Positions 1 to 8,458 of a stretch of DNA of 64,000 nucleotides are shown here, in pieces (position 1 is the first letter of the stretch; each line of letters opens with the position of its first letter). The translations under genes and the position numbers were made by a program. A model generated the notes under the pieces. The model had not been told where the DNA came from. It did not search any database and saw nothing but the letters and a program-made list of their open reading frames with translations. Origin of the DNA: Brevibacillus laterosporus (GTDB lineage: Bacteria > Bacillota > Bacilli > Brevibacillales > Brevibacillaceae); assembly GCF_030489605.1 (NCBI RefSeq), contig NZ_JAUKFY010000021.1:1-64000 (forward strand), written 5' to 3'.

Positions 1-709
1 CGGGTGAGGATTTTTTTGGTATGCACGATTATTTAGCTTTAAACGAGAAATATAATAAGCTCCTCTCATATCCATATGTTCGAAATCCTGTAAATCGAAG
101 TAGCCTAAGTCACGAATACATAAGTCATTTTTCTGAACAGTCTCTAGACAAATAGAACCGTAGGTTCGGTCGTTTTGTTTTCCTAGTCCCGCCTCAACGT
201 GTAGGAACTGTCCACTAAGAAGGTCATATTCTAACTGAATTTTAACACCGGTTGTATGGCTACTTCCCCCAAATCCTTTATAAGCAGAAGCAAAGATATC
301 CGGAAGCTGAAAAGTAGTGGAATCTAGTATGCGGATTCTATGAAACAAAGTTGCGTAAACCATGAGGTAATGTATCGGCAGCGTATAGCTTTTGAATAAG
401 AAGGTGTGAAAATAGTCGTTGAAGAAATTGTACGGCTTGCCTATTAAATCGCTTATTTAGTCCTTCCCAACTTATTAATATCCCAGTGTATACCTCTAAA
501 CGACTACATAATTTCATTAAAGATGTGCTCACAACCTTTTGACTTAACCATACACAAAGTGCGACTAACTCCTGAGACTGATACTTACTTTTTCTTTTGG
601 TAAAACCAGCTTCTCTGGCAAGCTCTTCAAGAGCTTCAGGCATTAAGCAACGCTGGAGCTCTTGAGAAAAAAGCTGGAGCTCGTCTAAGAATTCCATAAA
701 AAACGCCAT
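1..709 (-). pseudogene. IS4-family (IS231-like) transposase, frameshifted and cut by window edge
   Basis: A DDE transposase of an IS231-like element. The first 123 codons (709 to 338) give the N-terminal part, with the family's opening MEFLDELQLFSQELQRC, and then hit a stop. Reading resumes one frame over at about 345 with [14 protein letters not shown], the first catalytic Asp motif, followed further on by IRDLGYFD, the second Asp region. The two pieces fit end to end, so a single-base indel near 340-345 has broken the gene. The C-terminal part with the catalytic Glu lies beyond position 1. A programmed frameshift is not expected in this family. Confidence 0.85.
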
Positions 710-800
710 CCTCTCCTAGGAATCTACGGGAAAGAATAGCGTATTTTTCGTTTTAGGGGTACTAAATTATTTTAAGTTGATGGCGATGTGGTGGTACTCC
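1..800 (-). mobile_element. IS231-like (IS4 family) element, left end and partial body
   Basis: The element runs off the left edge of the window. Its left terminus lies at 788-800: on the minus strand it begins near ACCACATCGCC followed by ATCAACTTAAAAT, which resembles the CATnnnCATCAACTTA ends known for IS231 elements. A leader of about 80 bases separates the end from the transposase start at 709. The same leader and end are found again as a relic at 26098-26285, 85-90% identical by eye, which confirms the boundary. No target duplication can be checked because the other end is outside the window. Confidence 0.8.
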
Positions 801-812
801 AACAACAACAAT

Positions 813-1307
813 TTATTTTATATACTCAATTAACTTTGCAGGGACTGTTTCAAAAATTAAAATTTCTGGTTCCTTATATGGCTTAAAATTTAAGTATTCT
901 TCGATGGTCAACATACTTTCCCAATATTGACTTACTAAATCTTCTTTTGAAGGTAGTCCCTCCGTAAAGTATCCTCCGCCAGTCTCCTCTTCCATATATT
1001 CATCTTCTATATAGGCGAACAAATCACTTGATATATCTTGATTGAAAACTAATATCTTGTCGCTAAAAGTAGGAAATCTAAGATAGGGCTTGGTTGGTGG
1101 AACCAACTCTGCACCAAATGCAATTTTAAAATCAATCCATTTTGGTGAATTTATCGATCTGAAACAGTCTGTAATTTCAGGATATAAATCACCACCATTC
1201 GTGTACAGCCTCGTTACTGTTCTAATATTTAACCCTTCATTTAAAGCGTTTTGTGGATTTATATGTATATCGCTATCTTGTTTTATTACTGTATGGTATA
1301 AATACAA
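813..1307 (-). CDS. Hypothetical protein, possible immunity-type
   Basis: A 164-residue acidic, soluble protein with no signal peptide or membrane segment, which I do not recognise. The start is a TTG at 1307-1305 with a clear ribosome binding site (AGGAGC at 1315-1320, eight bases upstream), so translation is credible. Aromatic and acidic residues are frequent (an EDEYMEEETGGGYF stretch near residue 105). It lies 160 bases downstream of a broken SUKH-family immunity gene in the same direction. Small unrelated genes stacked this way are typical of toxin-immunity arrays, so an immunity role is possible, but this rests on context only. Confidence 0.6.
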   Translation of the reverse strand: MYLYHTVIKQDSDIHINPQNALNEGLNIRTVTRLYTNGGDLYPEITDCFRSINSPKWIDFKIAFGAELVPPTKPYLRFPTFSDKILVFNQDISSDLFAYIEDEYMEEETGGGYFTEGLPSKEDLVSQYWESMLTIEEYLNFKPYKEPEILIFETVPAKLIEYIK

Positions 1308-1466
1308 AATTATCGCTCCTAGACTTATATTTCCAGCATTTTCTTCTTCAACATTACTGCCCTTAAATTGAGAAACGTATAAAGAAAGAGGACTGCTCTG
1401 ATAGCTCTCATCAACTCCATTATCGCTCTCGTAATAATTGAATAATAAAACCTTAATCGGTTAACT

Positions 1467-1868
1467 CTAATTGTTGTTTAATAAATTGTCAGCTTCTTTT
1501 TCGCCTTTTTCTTGACCTTGATACCATGCAACAACTGGGCATTCGCTATTGTCCAGTTGGGTTGTATCCAAACAATAAATCCAATCAGCTCCAGGCTCAA
1601 AAAATACAACATAGCCGTCTGGTATATTGTACTCTTTCCAATCCATTGTATTGTATTGTCTAATCTTATGAACATCGTTTAAACCAATTCCATCAATATC
1701 TAAACCTTCAAAACTAACTTAGCTATACTCCTTTAATAGCCACTTATAACTATCAGGTAAAGTCACATGTAATGTATTTTCAATTTCTTTTATTTTCTCT
1801 TCAGAAGTTCCAGCTAACTTATGAACACTTCTATTTTCGATAAGGTTTTTAAGTTCTTTTTCGTACAT
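1467..1868 (-). pseudogene. SMI1/KNR4 (SUKH) family immunity protein with internal stop
   Basis: Reading down from ATG at 1868 gives 133 residues in one frame, interrupted once by TAA (codon 47, about 1728). The part before the stop contains LPDSYKWLLKEY and the part after contains DIDGIGLNDV, GYVVFFEPGADWIYCLD and CPVVAWYQG. These are the conserved SUKH blocks (LPxxYxxFL, phi-xxxDxxG-phi-x-D, and the C-terminal Y/W strand). SUKH proteins act as immunity partners of polymorphic toxins. One nonsense codon in an otherwise intact frame suggests recent inactivation or a sequencing error; with that base changed the gene would be full length. The promoter and ribosome binding site are weak. Confidence 0.75.
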
Positions 1869-2106
1869 ATAATAATCACCACGAATTCATAACATCGGAA
1901 TGCATCTCTTCATAATTTTAGCATAATCCCTAACATTGTTGTTCCACAATTTGGCCCGATTGCTGAATAACCTATCTCCATGTTAATACATGCTATTACC
2001 AAAAACCAGTGTTTTTGTAATGTCCCCCCATCGCCCTGCTGTCCTTTGATTTTATTAAGATTAGTGGTTACCAAAAATATTACCAAATACCTTTACAATA
2101 AGTGTG

Positions 2107-2628
2107 CCTCTAGTAAAATGCTTAATGAATATGGTTGTGAAAAAATAGTTAAGGAGAAATTTTACTGGTACGGTTAAAGATCGAAAAGGTCTTCATCAAC
2201 TTTTTGATGTCATCCGGAAAGGCGACACAGTTGTAGTGGAAAGCATCTCCCGTTTAGGACGTAAAACATTGGATATCCTCAACATTATTCAACAGTTAGA
2301 AGAGATGGGGGTGCAATTCATTTCTTTAAAAGAAAATATGGATACAAGAACCTCTACGGGCAAATCCATGTTCCAAATGATGTGCGTTATTGCTGAATTA
2401 GAAAGAAACCTTATTGCTGAGAGAGTAAAGGAAGGACTCGAAGCAAGTAAAAAACGTGGAAAAACATTAAGTAGACCCAAGTTGGATAAAGAAAAGCTTG
2501 TTGTTGCGCTACGGATGTATGATAGTAAAGAATATTCTATAAAAGAGATAGTCTCAGTAACTGGAATATCTCAAGGTTCCTTATATAGAGCCATCAACAG
2601 AAGAAGGCTTGAAGAAATAGAAATATAG
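2107..2628 (+). pseudogene. Serine recombinase (resolvase/invertase), 5'-truncated and frameshifted
   Basis: The piece from 2236 encodes the back half of a small serine recombinase: SRLGRKTLD (catalytic Arg region), the TRTSTGKSMFQM block, the long E helix ending AERVKEGLEASKKRG, and a C-terminal helix-turn-helix (EIVSVTGISQGSLYRAI). Homology continues upstream in frame (TGTVKDRKGLHQLFDVIRKGD) to about 2161, then shifts frame to LNEYGCEKIVKEKF from 2121. The N-terminal strand with the catalytic Ser (YxRVS) is missing. The protein would be inactive. Such resolvases come from Tn3-like transposons or plasmids, which fits the surrounding debris. Confidence 0.85.
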
Positions 2629-2682
2629 GACGCGTTCTATTTTTTCTCCAATTTTACTTTGAGGTCTACAGCAGGAACCCTG

Positions 2683-2880
2683 TCACTTAGCCTTAGTAGC
2701 TACCTCCATTAAATCTCCCATCAATAGAATGCGAGTACGATTTCGGTTCTTAACAACAAACTGCAATGCTTTGTCAAGATATTTGGGATTGTGGTACCTG
2801 TTTCCGAAGTGGATGTCTTCAATCGGTAAAACGTACATCGACCGGTGAGAGCCGCTGTATCCCGATAAGAACTGCTTCAT
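2683..2880 (-). pseudogene. Metallophosphoesterase N-terminal stub (phage/plasmid type)
   Basis: A 65-codon frame starting at ATG 2880 with a strong ribosome binding site (GGGGAGGAG, about 7-10 bases upstream). It carries the first two calcineurin-like metallophosphoesterase motifs, DIHFG (DxH) and GDLMEVATK (GDxx), and then stops, whereas the family continues for roughly 200 more residues with GNH and GHxH motifs. Only the metal-binding start remains, so it is almost certainly non-functional. Right after the stop, at 2670-2687, lies an 18-base sequence repeated at 52583-52600. Confidence 0.65.
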
Positions 2881-2982
2881 TCACTTTCTCCTCCCCTTAT
2901 TTAGTCTTTACATAGACTAGACCGAAACAAGTAGGCGGCAACGCAAGTCCTGACGGCGGGAGGGGGCGGGGAGGGTGTTAAA

Positions 2983-3023
2983 AAGAGCGTACAGATGAGA
3001 CTACACTCTCTCTGTACGCTCTT
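2983..3023 (-). terminator. Rho-independent terminator
   Basis: A perfect 12-bp stem (AAGAGCGTACAG / CTGTACGCTCTT) with a 17-base loop, followed on the minus strand by a short T run. It sits immediately after the stop of the minus gene ending at 3029. Confidence 0.8.
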
Positions 3024-3028
3024 TTCCA

Positions 3029-3543
3029 TTAATTCGTTACGAACTCACCTTTTATCGCATCAAAACAGGAGGCATTATCTCTCTTCTCCATTTGGTAAAC
3101 AAGCCGAGGAGTCTTTAATTCTTTCTCCTCTTCGTCATACCAGAAGTAAGAAAGAATAATCTCGTATTCTTTTTGGAAGGCTTCCTTAACCTTTTCGATA
3201 GAGACAGCTTTCTTACCATCTGGTAGGTCACTAGTAGCAAAGCTTGGAATATTGAATCCCAAAACTTCTCCTGTTTCCGCATTCAGTTGTACAAGATATA
3301 TCTGGTCTGCTACTTTAATATCCTGATGTACAATGTGGAACTCAATCCAATAAATATTTTTCGCCTTTTCTTCCATTTCTTTGATTTCCTCAGGGGTAGC
3401 GCCTTTTAGTTGAATCTCATTAAGCCCTGGTTTAGAGATTTCGCCTAGAATAAGCTCTTTCGTTCCAGTAACATATTTATCTAGGAAGGATAGGGCTAAT
3501 TTTTGTGCCTCTTCTTCTGTTATTTTTATTTTCTCTTTGTTAT
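3029..3543 (-). pseudogene. PepSY/YcdB-like domain protein, 5'-truncated
   Basis: A 115-residue frame can start at ATG 3376, but the same frame is open and clearly coding further upstream, through KITEEEAQKLALSFLDKY (about 3460-3525), the typical start of a PepSY/YcdB repeat. It then runs with no start codon into sequence that on the other strand is a DUF4062 relic, and reaches a stop near 3617. The visible protein has one YcdB-like unit (LVQLNAETGEVLGF) and part of another. YcdB proteins are secreted Gram-positive wall proteins; here the signal peptide is missing. The junction near 3540-3570 looks like a rearrangement breakpoint. Confidence 0.55.
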
Positions 3544-3570
3544 AAACCGGGAAATTGGTTTCATACCTCT

Positions 3571-4068
3571 GTTGAAGCTGTACTTCAAGCCGGTCATATC
3601 CCTGCTGGAGTCGAGCAATTTTTCAAGGAAAGCCCAATGAAAATTAGGAAGAGATGCATCGACGAGTCCGATGTATATATCCTGATTCTCGGAGGATTCT
3701 ATGGTTTAACGCTTCCTAATGAATCCAAGCGCTATGCGCATTGGGAATATGAGTATTCCGGAGAAGCGAGCAAGCCTAGATTAGCTTATGTTGTCACAGA
3801 TGAAGCATCAAGACAAAAGCCATACTACTTCGCAGCAATTGAATACTATCAGAAGTTTAAGAGTTTAAGCAATCGGTCATGGAACAAGTCCCTATCTATT
3901 ATGTTGAAGATGTACGGCACATTAAAATGGTACTTCGTGATCAATTGCCGAAGTATGTAGCAAGAGACAATTTGTATGGCTGGGTTTCCGGCAAGGATGT
4001 CCCCGGACGTTCAAAAGCTGTTGGAAGAGAATGCAAGATTAAAGGCGGAGTTGGAGAAAAAGAAATGA
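3571..4068 (+). pseudogene. DUF4062 protein remnant, frameshifted and 5'-truncated
   Basis: From 3571 the plus strand reads VEAVLQAGHIPAGVEQFF, then CIDESDVYILILGGFYG, the core blocks of DUF4062, a TIR-like fold found in signalling and defence-linked proteins. The N-terminal FVSSTYxDL motif is absent. The frame shifts near 3880 (the DDVRHIKMVLRDQLPKYVARD segment is read in another frame) and shifts back near 4015 (LLEENARLKAELEKK, a C-terminal coiled coil). It is a dead gene whose upstream part was replaced by the opposing YcdB-like gene. Confidence 0.7.
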
Positions 4069-4074
4069 AAGAGG

Positions 4075-4113
4075 GGCTGGCACAACCAGCCCTGACTTGG
4101 TTGAAGTCAGGGC
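4075..4113 (-). terminator. Probable terminator of the VanZ/ABC operon
   Basis: Two adjacent hairpins just after the permease stop at 4123: GCCCTGACTT / AAGTCAGGGC (4089-4113) and GGCTGG / CCAGCC (4075-4091), sharing bases so they may be alternatives. On the minus strand a pyrimidine-rich CTCTTTCATTTC tail follows. Confidence 0.6.
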
Positions 4114-4122
4114 CGATGGCTA

Positions 4123-6714
4123 TCATATATTCTCTTGCTTTAATGCATCAATAATATTTTCCTTTTTTACTTTCGCGCCGGAATAAACAATCGCGGAACT
4201 GACAATGACAAATACGGCGACAATGACAAACAGAATGCTCATCCAAGGGAGGATGAACCCGTAGCTGAATTTGTTCGAAAATGCTCTATAGGTCAGATAC
4301 ATCACGACGAAACTAATGGGAAGCCCAAACAACAGCGATTTGACCCCATAAAAAATACTTTCATAGTTCATCATTTTCGCAAAGCCTTTTGGCGTCAGGC
4401 CTACGGATTTCAGCATCGCAAATTCTCGTTTGCGAAGAGACACCCCCGTCGAGATCGTATTAAAAATGTTCGCAATGGAAATCGCAGAGATTAATACTAT
4501 AAAACCGTAAGAAAAGAAGGACATCAATAGAATCTGTTGTTCTTCGCTTTTTCTGGATTGATATACATTGTAGACATTCAGATTGGTCTCATGCATCTCT
4601 TCAATTTCCTGCTGCGTTCTCATGGGTTCCGTACTTTTCAAGTGGAGGTACGTCGAAACGTTAACTAGATCCTCGTCGTCTGCCAGTCGATTCATGACGC
4701 GTTCCGACACGATCATATTTAACCCGCCTATCCCTGTCGGGTTCATCCCCATAGGGGCTTGATCCGTCAATGCGGCAACGATCATTTTGTTTGCCTTCGT
4801 TTCTTCTCCATTCTCTTTATAGAAGTTCGTTAGCTCGATACTTTGACCGACATTCGTATACATGGCCTTCGTCTGAACATATTTCCCCGTGCCCATATCT
4901 TTGTAATGAATCGTATCCATCACGATCGCGGCGGGATGATCCGGCTCCGTAAGCTGTTCGTAATCTGCGCCAACCTCTTTGGCATAGGCTTGCAGACTCG
5001 AATCGTTCAATGCATGAATTTTAATATCGTAAGGGTATTTCCCGTCTTGCAGCATACTCTTATCCTTCTTAACCTTCCCTTGCAATTCATCGGCGATAAT
5101 CGCTGCATCGACCCAAGCGTTCCCATATAACTCGTGAATTACGTTGTATTCAGTGACGCCATCCAGGGATACAATCAATCGCATCAACCCTTCATCTATT
5201 CTTTTTCCATTGCTGTACGACACTTCAATATCGTAATTGACGCCTTCCCGTGACAGTTCCAGGGATTGTGTCATGCCGGCCGTAAAAAACGATACCGTCA
5301 AAAACAAAACGATGCTGATGACAAGCGAAAATACGATGGCATGATATCTCCGTTTGTTCCTTTTTAAGTTTTTCAGCCCGATTTCCGCTTCGATCCCGAA
5401 GAGCTTGCGAATGAACTTCGACGTTTTCACTGCTTTGGCCGTAAGCTTTACGTCGGTAGTTTGGCGTATCGCGTCCATAGCAGATACCTTGGATGCTTCG
5501 ATCGCCGGGATATACGTCGAAACGAAAATAGTCAGCATCGAAACAAGACAAGCAATCAAGAGCGATAACGGCGTGACGATGAGCCTCAGCTTTTCACTGG
5601 TCCATAATGCCCCTTCAATCATCGCGTTCATGAACCAAAAGGTGATCCCGATCCCGGCAATACCGCATAGGATGCCAATGGGAATGCTGATCAAGCCAAT
5701 GACGATACCTTCAAAAAGCACTGAATTTCGCTTCTGCCTTTTCGTAGCCCCCACGCTCGCGAGCATCCCTAAATGGCGGGAACGTTCCGAGACGGATATC
5801 GCAAAAGCGTTATAGATGAGCGAAACCGAGCCAATCATAATAACCCCCATAATGATGGCAGATAAGGATAACATCATGCTGTACGAGGCTTCGCTTTTGG
5901 ACAAGCCGTAATAACGTAGCAATCCGTTATTATATTGGACCGTTTCAATTTGTTTTTGCTTAGCCAAATCCTCTGCATGAGCGAACAAGGACGGATTGAC
6001 TTTCTGCAAGACCACCGCCGCATCGACTCGATCGTTTGCCCCGATGATATTGTCATCGACATAGCTAATGATCGTATAGCCCGGGGCCCAAGCCGTTTCC
6101 CATACGGGACGCTTGATGAAGCCAACCACCGTATAATCACTTATCTTGATATGCTGCAACGTCTCGGTCAATGTGCCGTCTTCCCTGCGCAGCGGTTCGG
6201 TCTGATCCAAGGGATGATTGCCCCCTTGTTCGAATCGTTCGCCGACGCGAAGGGTTAGACGATCGCCGATTTCGTACTTCACTTTGGCGTTCGTTGCAAT
6301 GGGCTCGGAGATAACGACTTCCTTGTCCGTGTGCGGAAGACGCCCCTTGCTTAGTTCAACCGGAAATTGCGCGAAACCCTGCGCATCATATTCCTTGATG
6401 AACAAATACGGTTTATTGGGATTTTGCCCCCCTTCTAATGGGGCATAGCCAAGGTCTCTTGAGATCGCAACGGTTTTGGTTGCGTCATCGCCCTGTATCG
6501 CCGCAAGCTGTTCCTTGGTTACATCTTGATATTGGACATGCCACTCCCCTGTATCCGCGATGGCTTGCCTGATCATTAAATCCGAAAAAGAAAAAACAAG
6601 CGTAGCGACAGCGGTCACCATGGCAACCGAAATGATGACGCCGATGATGGTTACGAGCGTTCGTCTCTTGTTCTGCTTCAGATGCCGGATGGTTAATGTA
6701 TTGACAATATTCAT
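4123..6714 (-). CDS. FtsX-type ABC transporter permease
   Basis: 863 residues. Layout: N-terminal membrane segment (about 18-40, after a basic KQNKRR stretch), a long extracellular domain (about 45-275), three membrane segments (about 280-410) forming the first FtsX domain, a second basic anchor (KRNKRRYHA, about 450) with its own membrane segment, a second extracellular domain (about 490-730), and a final three-segment FtsX domain with a LRKREFAMLKSVGLT loop. This two-repeat form is typical of Gram-positive exporters and MacB/SalY-like peptide transporters; BceB permeases are shorter and arranged differently. It overlaps the ATPase gene by four bases (ATGA), so the two are translationally coupled. 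Likely role: export of, or resistance to, an envelope-acting peptide. The substrate cannot be told from sequence. Confidence 0.9.
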   Translation of the reverse strand: MNIVNTLTIRHLKQNKRRTLVTIIGVIISVAMVTAVATLVFSFSDLMIRQAIADTGEWHVQYQDVTKEQLAAIQGDDATKTVAISRDLGYAPLEGGQNPNKPYLFIKEYDAQGFAQFPVELSKGRLPHTDKEVVISEPIATNAKVKYEIGDRLTLRVGERFEQGGNHPLDQTEPLRREDGTLTETLQHIKISDYTVVGFIKRPVWETAWAPGYTIISYVDDNIIGANDRVDAAVVLQKVNPSLFAHAEDLAKQKQIETVQYNNGLLRYYGLSKSEASYSMMLSLSAIIMGVIMIGSVSLIYNAFAISVSERSRHLGMLASVGATKRQKRNSVLFEGIVIGLISIPIGILCGIAGIGITFWFMNAMIEGALWTSEKLRLIVTPLSLLIACLVSMLTIFVSTYIPAIEASKVSAMDAIRQTTDVKLTAKAVKTSKFIRKLFGIEAEIGLKNLKRNKRRYHAIVFSLVISIVLFLTVSFFTAGMTQSLELSREGVNYDIEVSYSNGKRIDEGLMRLIVSLDGVTEYNVIHELYGNAWVDAAIIADELQGKVKKDKSMLQDGKYPYDIKIHALNDSSLQAYAKEVGADYEQLTEPDHPAAIVMDTIHYKDMGTGKYVQTKAMYTNVGQSIELTNFYKENGEETKANKMIVAALTDQAPMGMNPTGIGGLNMIVSERVMNRLADDEDLVNVSTYLHLKSTEPMRTQQEIEEMHETNLNVYNVYQSRKSEEQQILLMSFFSYGFIVLISAISIANIFNTISTGVSLRKREFAMLKSVGLTPKGFAKMMNYESIFYGVKSLLFGLPISFVVMYLTYRAFSNKFSYGFILPWMSILFVIVAVFVIVSSAIVYSGAKVKKENIIDALKQENI

Positions 6715-7400
6715 CGTCGGATCACCTCGTCATTAGCAATCCTCCCGTCTTCAATCGAAATGATCCTGTCGGCTTGCAAGGCGATCCGTTCGTCGTGCGT
6801 GATAACGATCAGCGTCTGATGATAGGTCTTATTCAGCATTTTTAATAAGTCGATGATCTCGCTGCTATTCTTGCTGTCCAGATTCCCGGTCGGTTCGTCA
6901 GCCAGCATAATGGCAGGATTGCCGATGAGCGCTCTGCCGATCGAGACCCGTTGCTGCTGTCCGCCGGATAGCTGATTCGGCAGGTGGTTTAATCGATGCT
7001 GTAAATTCAGCGTATTCACAAGACCATCCAACTGCTTTTGATCTACCTTTTGTTTATCTAGCAAGAGCGGCAACGTAATATTCTCTTCTACCGTCAGGAC
7101 GGGAATCAGATTGAAAAACTGGTAGATCAGGCCGATTTGCCTGCGCCTGAAGATGGCCAGCTGCGTCTCGTTCAAGGCATGCATGTCCGTATCCTGAACA
7201 TAAACTTTACCGCCAGTCGGCCGATCTACACCGCCCAGAATATGAAGTAACGTCGATTTCCCCGAGCCGGACGGGCCGATAATCGCCACGAATTCGCCCT
7301 TTTGGACCGAAAAAGAAACATCGTCAAGCGCCTTCACCGACGATTCGCCTGTACCGTATTCTTTAGACAGATGCTCGATTTTTAAAATTTCCATGGCCAT
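6711..7400 (-). CDS. ABC transporter ATP-binding protein (LolD/MacB/BceA-like)
   Basis: 229 residues, the usual length for this class. Walker A is GPSGSGKST (42-50), the Q-loop lies in the YQFFNLIP region (about 93-100), the signature is LSGGQQQR (144-151), Walker B is IMLADEP with the D-loop GNLDS (164-176), and the switch His is in ITHD (about 202). All catalytic residues are present. It powers the adjacent FtsX permease. A ribosome binding site (GGAGG) lies before ATG 7400, and the gap to the VanZ gene is 18 bases, so the genes form one transcript. Confidence 0.93.
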   Translation of the reverse strand: MAMEILKIEHLSKEYGTGESSVKALDDVSFSVQKGEFVAIIGPSGSGKSTLLHILGGVDRPTGGKVYVQDTDMHALNETQLAIFRRRQIGLIYQFFNLIPVLTVEENITLPLLLDKQKVDQKQLDGLVNTLNLQHRLNHLPNQLSGGQQQRVSIGRALIGNPAIMLADEPTGNLDSKNSSEIIDLLKMLNKTYHQTLIVITHDERIALQADRIISIEDGRIANDEVIRR

Positions 7401-7418
7401 ACCTCCTTCCCTAAATGC

Positions 7419-8357
7419 TCAATTCCAGGTATTTACCATCTCTTTAAATCCAACATCCCATAGGGTTTCATTCCCCTCAATGGTTATCGTAAGCTCATTT
7501 GCTTGTGGGAGAAAAATTAAGCTCGTATCCGGTTCATGGCGTTGATCTTCTGCAGATACGGACAGGAACTCATGTCCATCAACGGTAAGCTTGATGCTTC
7601 CCTTGGAATCCTTTTGATCGGGAATTCCATAATTCAAGAAAAGATACAACTCCTTCTTATTGCCTAACGTATACGTGTACGTTTCCTTGTTTTTACCTTC
7701 GATGCTATACACATTATATTTGGGTTCCACGTCTTGACCGCCAATCTTAAGGCTGGACTGTTTGGTTCCCGTTGATGGATTCCCGGTACTATTCTTCAAT
7801 TCGTTTATCGCCACAAAGGGGCCCATTTCTTTGGTGAACACTTGGTCAAGCATCCCGAAGACCCCCCACACTCCAAGCATCAATACAACACTGGAAATAC
7901 CCGTAGTGGCAATATTTCTCCAGTTGTTTTTTGTACGAAAGCCAAGCTTGTACGCCCCGAATCCGACTGCCGCACCCAATGAGTTCGGTATGATGTCGTT
8001 AATGTCAAAGCTGCCGAGGAATGTTAGTGCCTGAATAGTCTCCAGCACGAGAATGGACAGGATGAACAAAGTCATCAAGCGTACAAAGTTGGTTCGATAT
8101 AACAACGGAATCAATATGCCAAAAGGGATGAAGGCTGCGATGTTCCCAAAATCCATTAAATCCATCAAATTAGGATGTAGAAGATCGGATAGACCTGGCA
8201 GCCTAAAAAAACTGTCCGGTAAAAAAATAAAGGTGTACTTGGTGATTTGATCTACCTTACCTACTCTGCCGAAAGCGAAAAACAAAAAATAAAGAATCAA
8301 AAGGGTATAGAATATAGTGATTGCAAAAATAATCTTACGCTGTTGCTTGAAATGCAT
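7419..8357 (-). CDS. VanZ family membrane protein with C-terminal extracytoplasmic domain
   Basis: I place the start at ATG 8357 (MHFKQQRK), which has GGAGG seven bases upstream; an upstream ATG at 8378 lacks this. The first half is a VanZ domain: four or more membrane helices with the family signature of an acidic residue and Gln in a helix (LETIQALTF) followed by DINDIIPNSLG. After a further helix (about 155-175) come about 130 residues of extracytoplasmic beta-rich sequence, not part of classical VanZ. VanZ itself gives low-level teicoplanin resistance by an unknown mechanism. Its place between a two-component system and an ABC exporter supports a role in envelope stress or lipopeptide/glycopeptide tolerance. 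Confidence 0.85.
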   Translation of the reverse strand: MHFKQQRKIIFAITIFYTLLILYFLFFAFGRVGKVDQITKYTFIFLPDSFFRLPGLSDLLHPNLMDLMDFGNIAAFIPFGILIPLLYRTNFVRLMTLFILSILVLETIQALTFLGSFDINDIIPNSLGAAVGFGAYKLGFRTKNNWRNIATTGISSVVLMLGVWGVFGMLDQVFTKEMGPFVAINELKNSTGNPSTGTKQSSLKIGGQDVEPKYNVYSIEGKNKETYTYTLGNKKELYLFLNYGIPDQKDSKGSIKLTVDGHEFLSVSAEDQRHEPDTSLIFLPQANELTITIEGNETLWDVGFKEMVNTWN

Positions 8358-8406
8358 TGTCTTACCTCCATTGTTCATCTGATGAATATCATTTTATCTG
8401 TCTAAA

Positions 8407-8445
8407 ATGACTTTCCAGTGACAATGGAGGTGACAATTCAGTCAC
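8407..8445 (-). promoter_or_regulatory. Tandem GTGACA repeats, candidate response-regulator site before vanZ
   Basis: Plus-strand GTGACA at 8419 and again at 8430, with a weaker ATGACT at 8407: direct repeats spaced 11-12 bp, one helical turn, as OmpR-family regulators usually bind. An inverted GTCAC at 8441 pairs with the last copy. The site is 50-90 bases upstream of the VanZ start and just after the kinase stop, so the regulator may drive vanZ-ABC from an internal promoter. This is inference from spacing and context. Confidence 0.45.
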
Positions 8446-8458
8446 TTACGGAGTGCCG

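Noticed and set aside
1478..1675. 65-codon minus ORF
   Set aside because: An out-of-frame shadow of the SUKH pseudogene.
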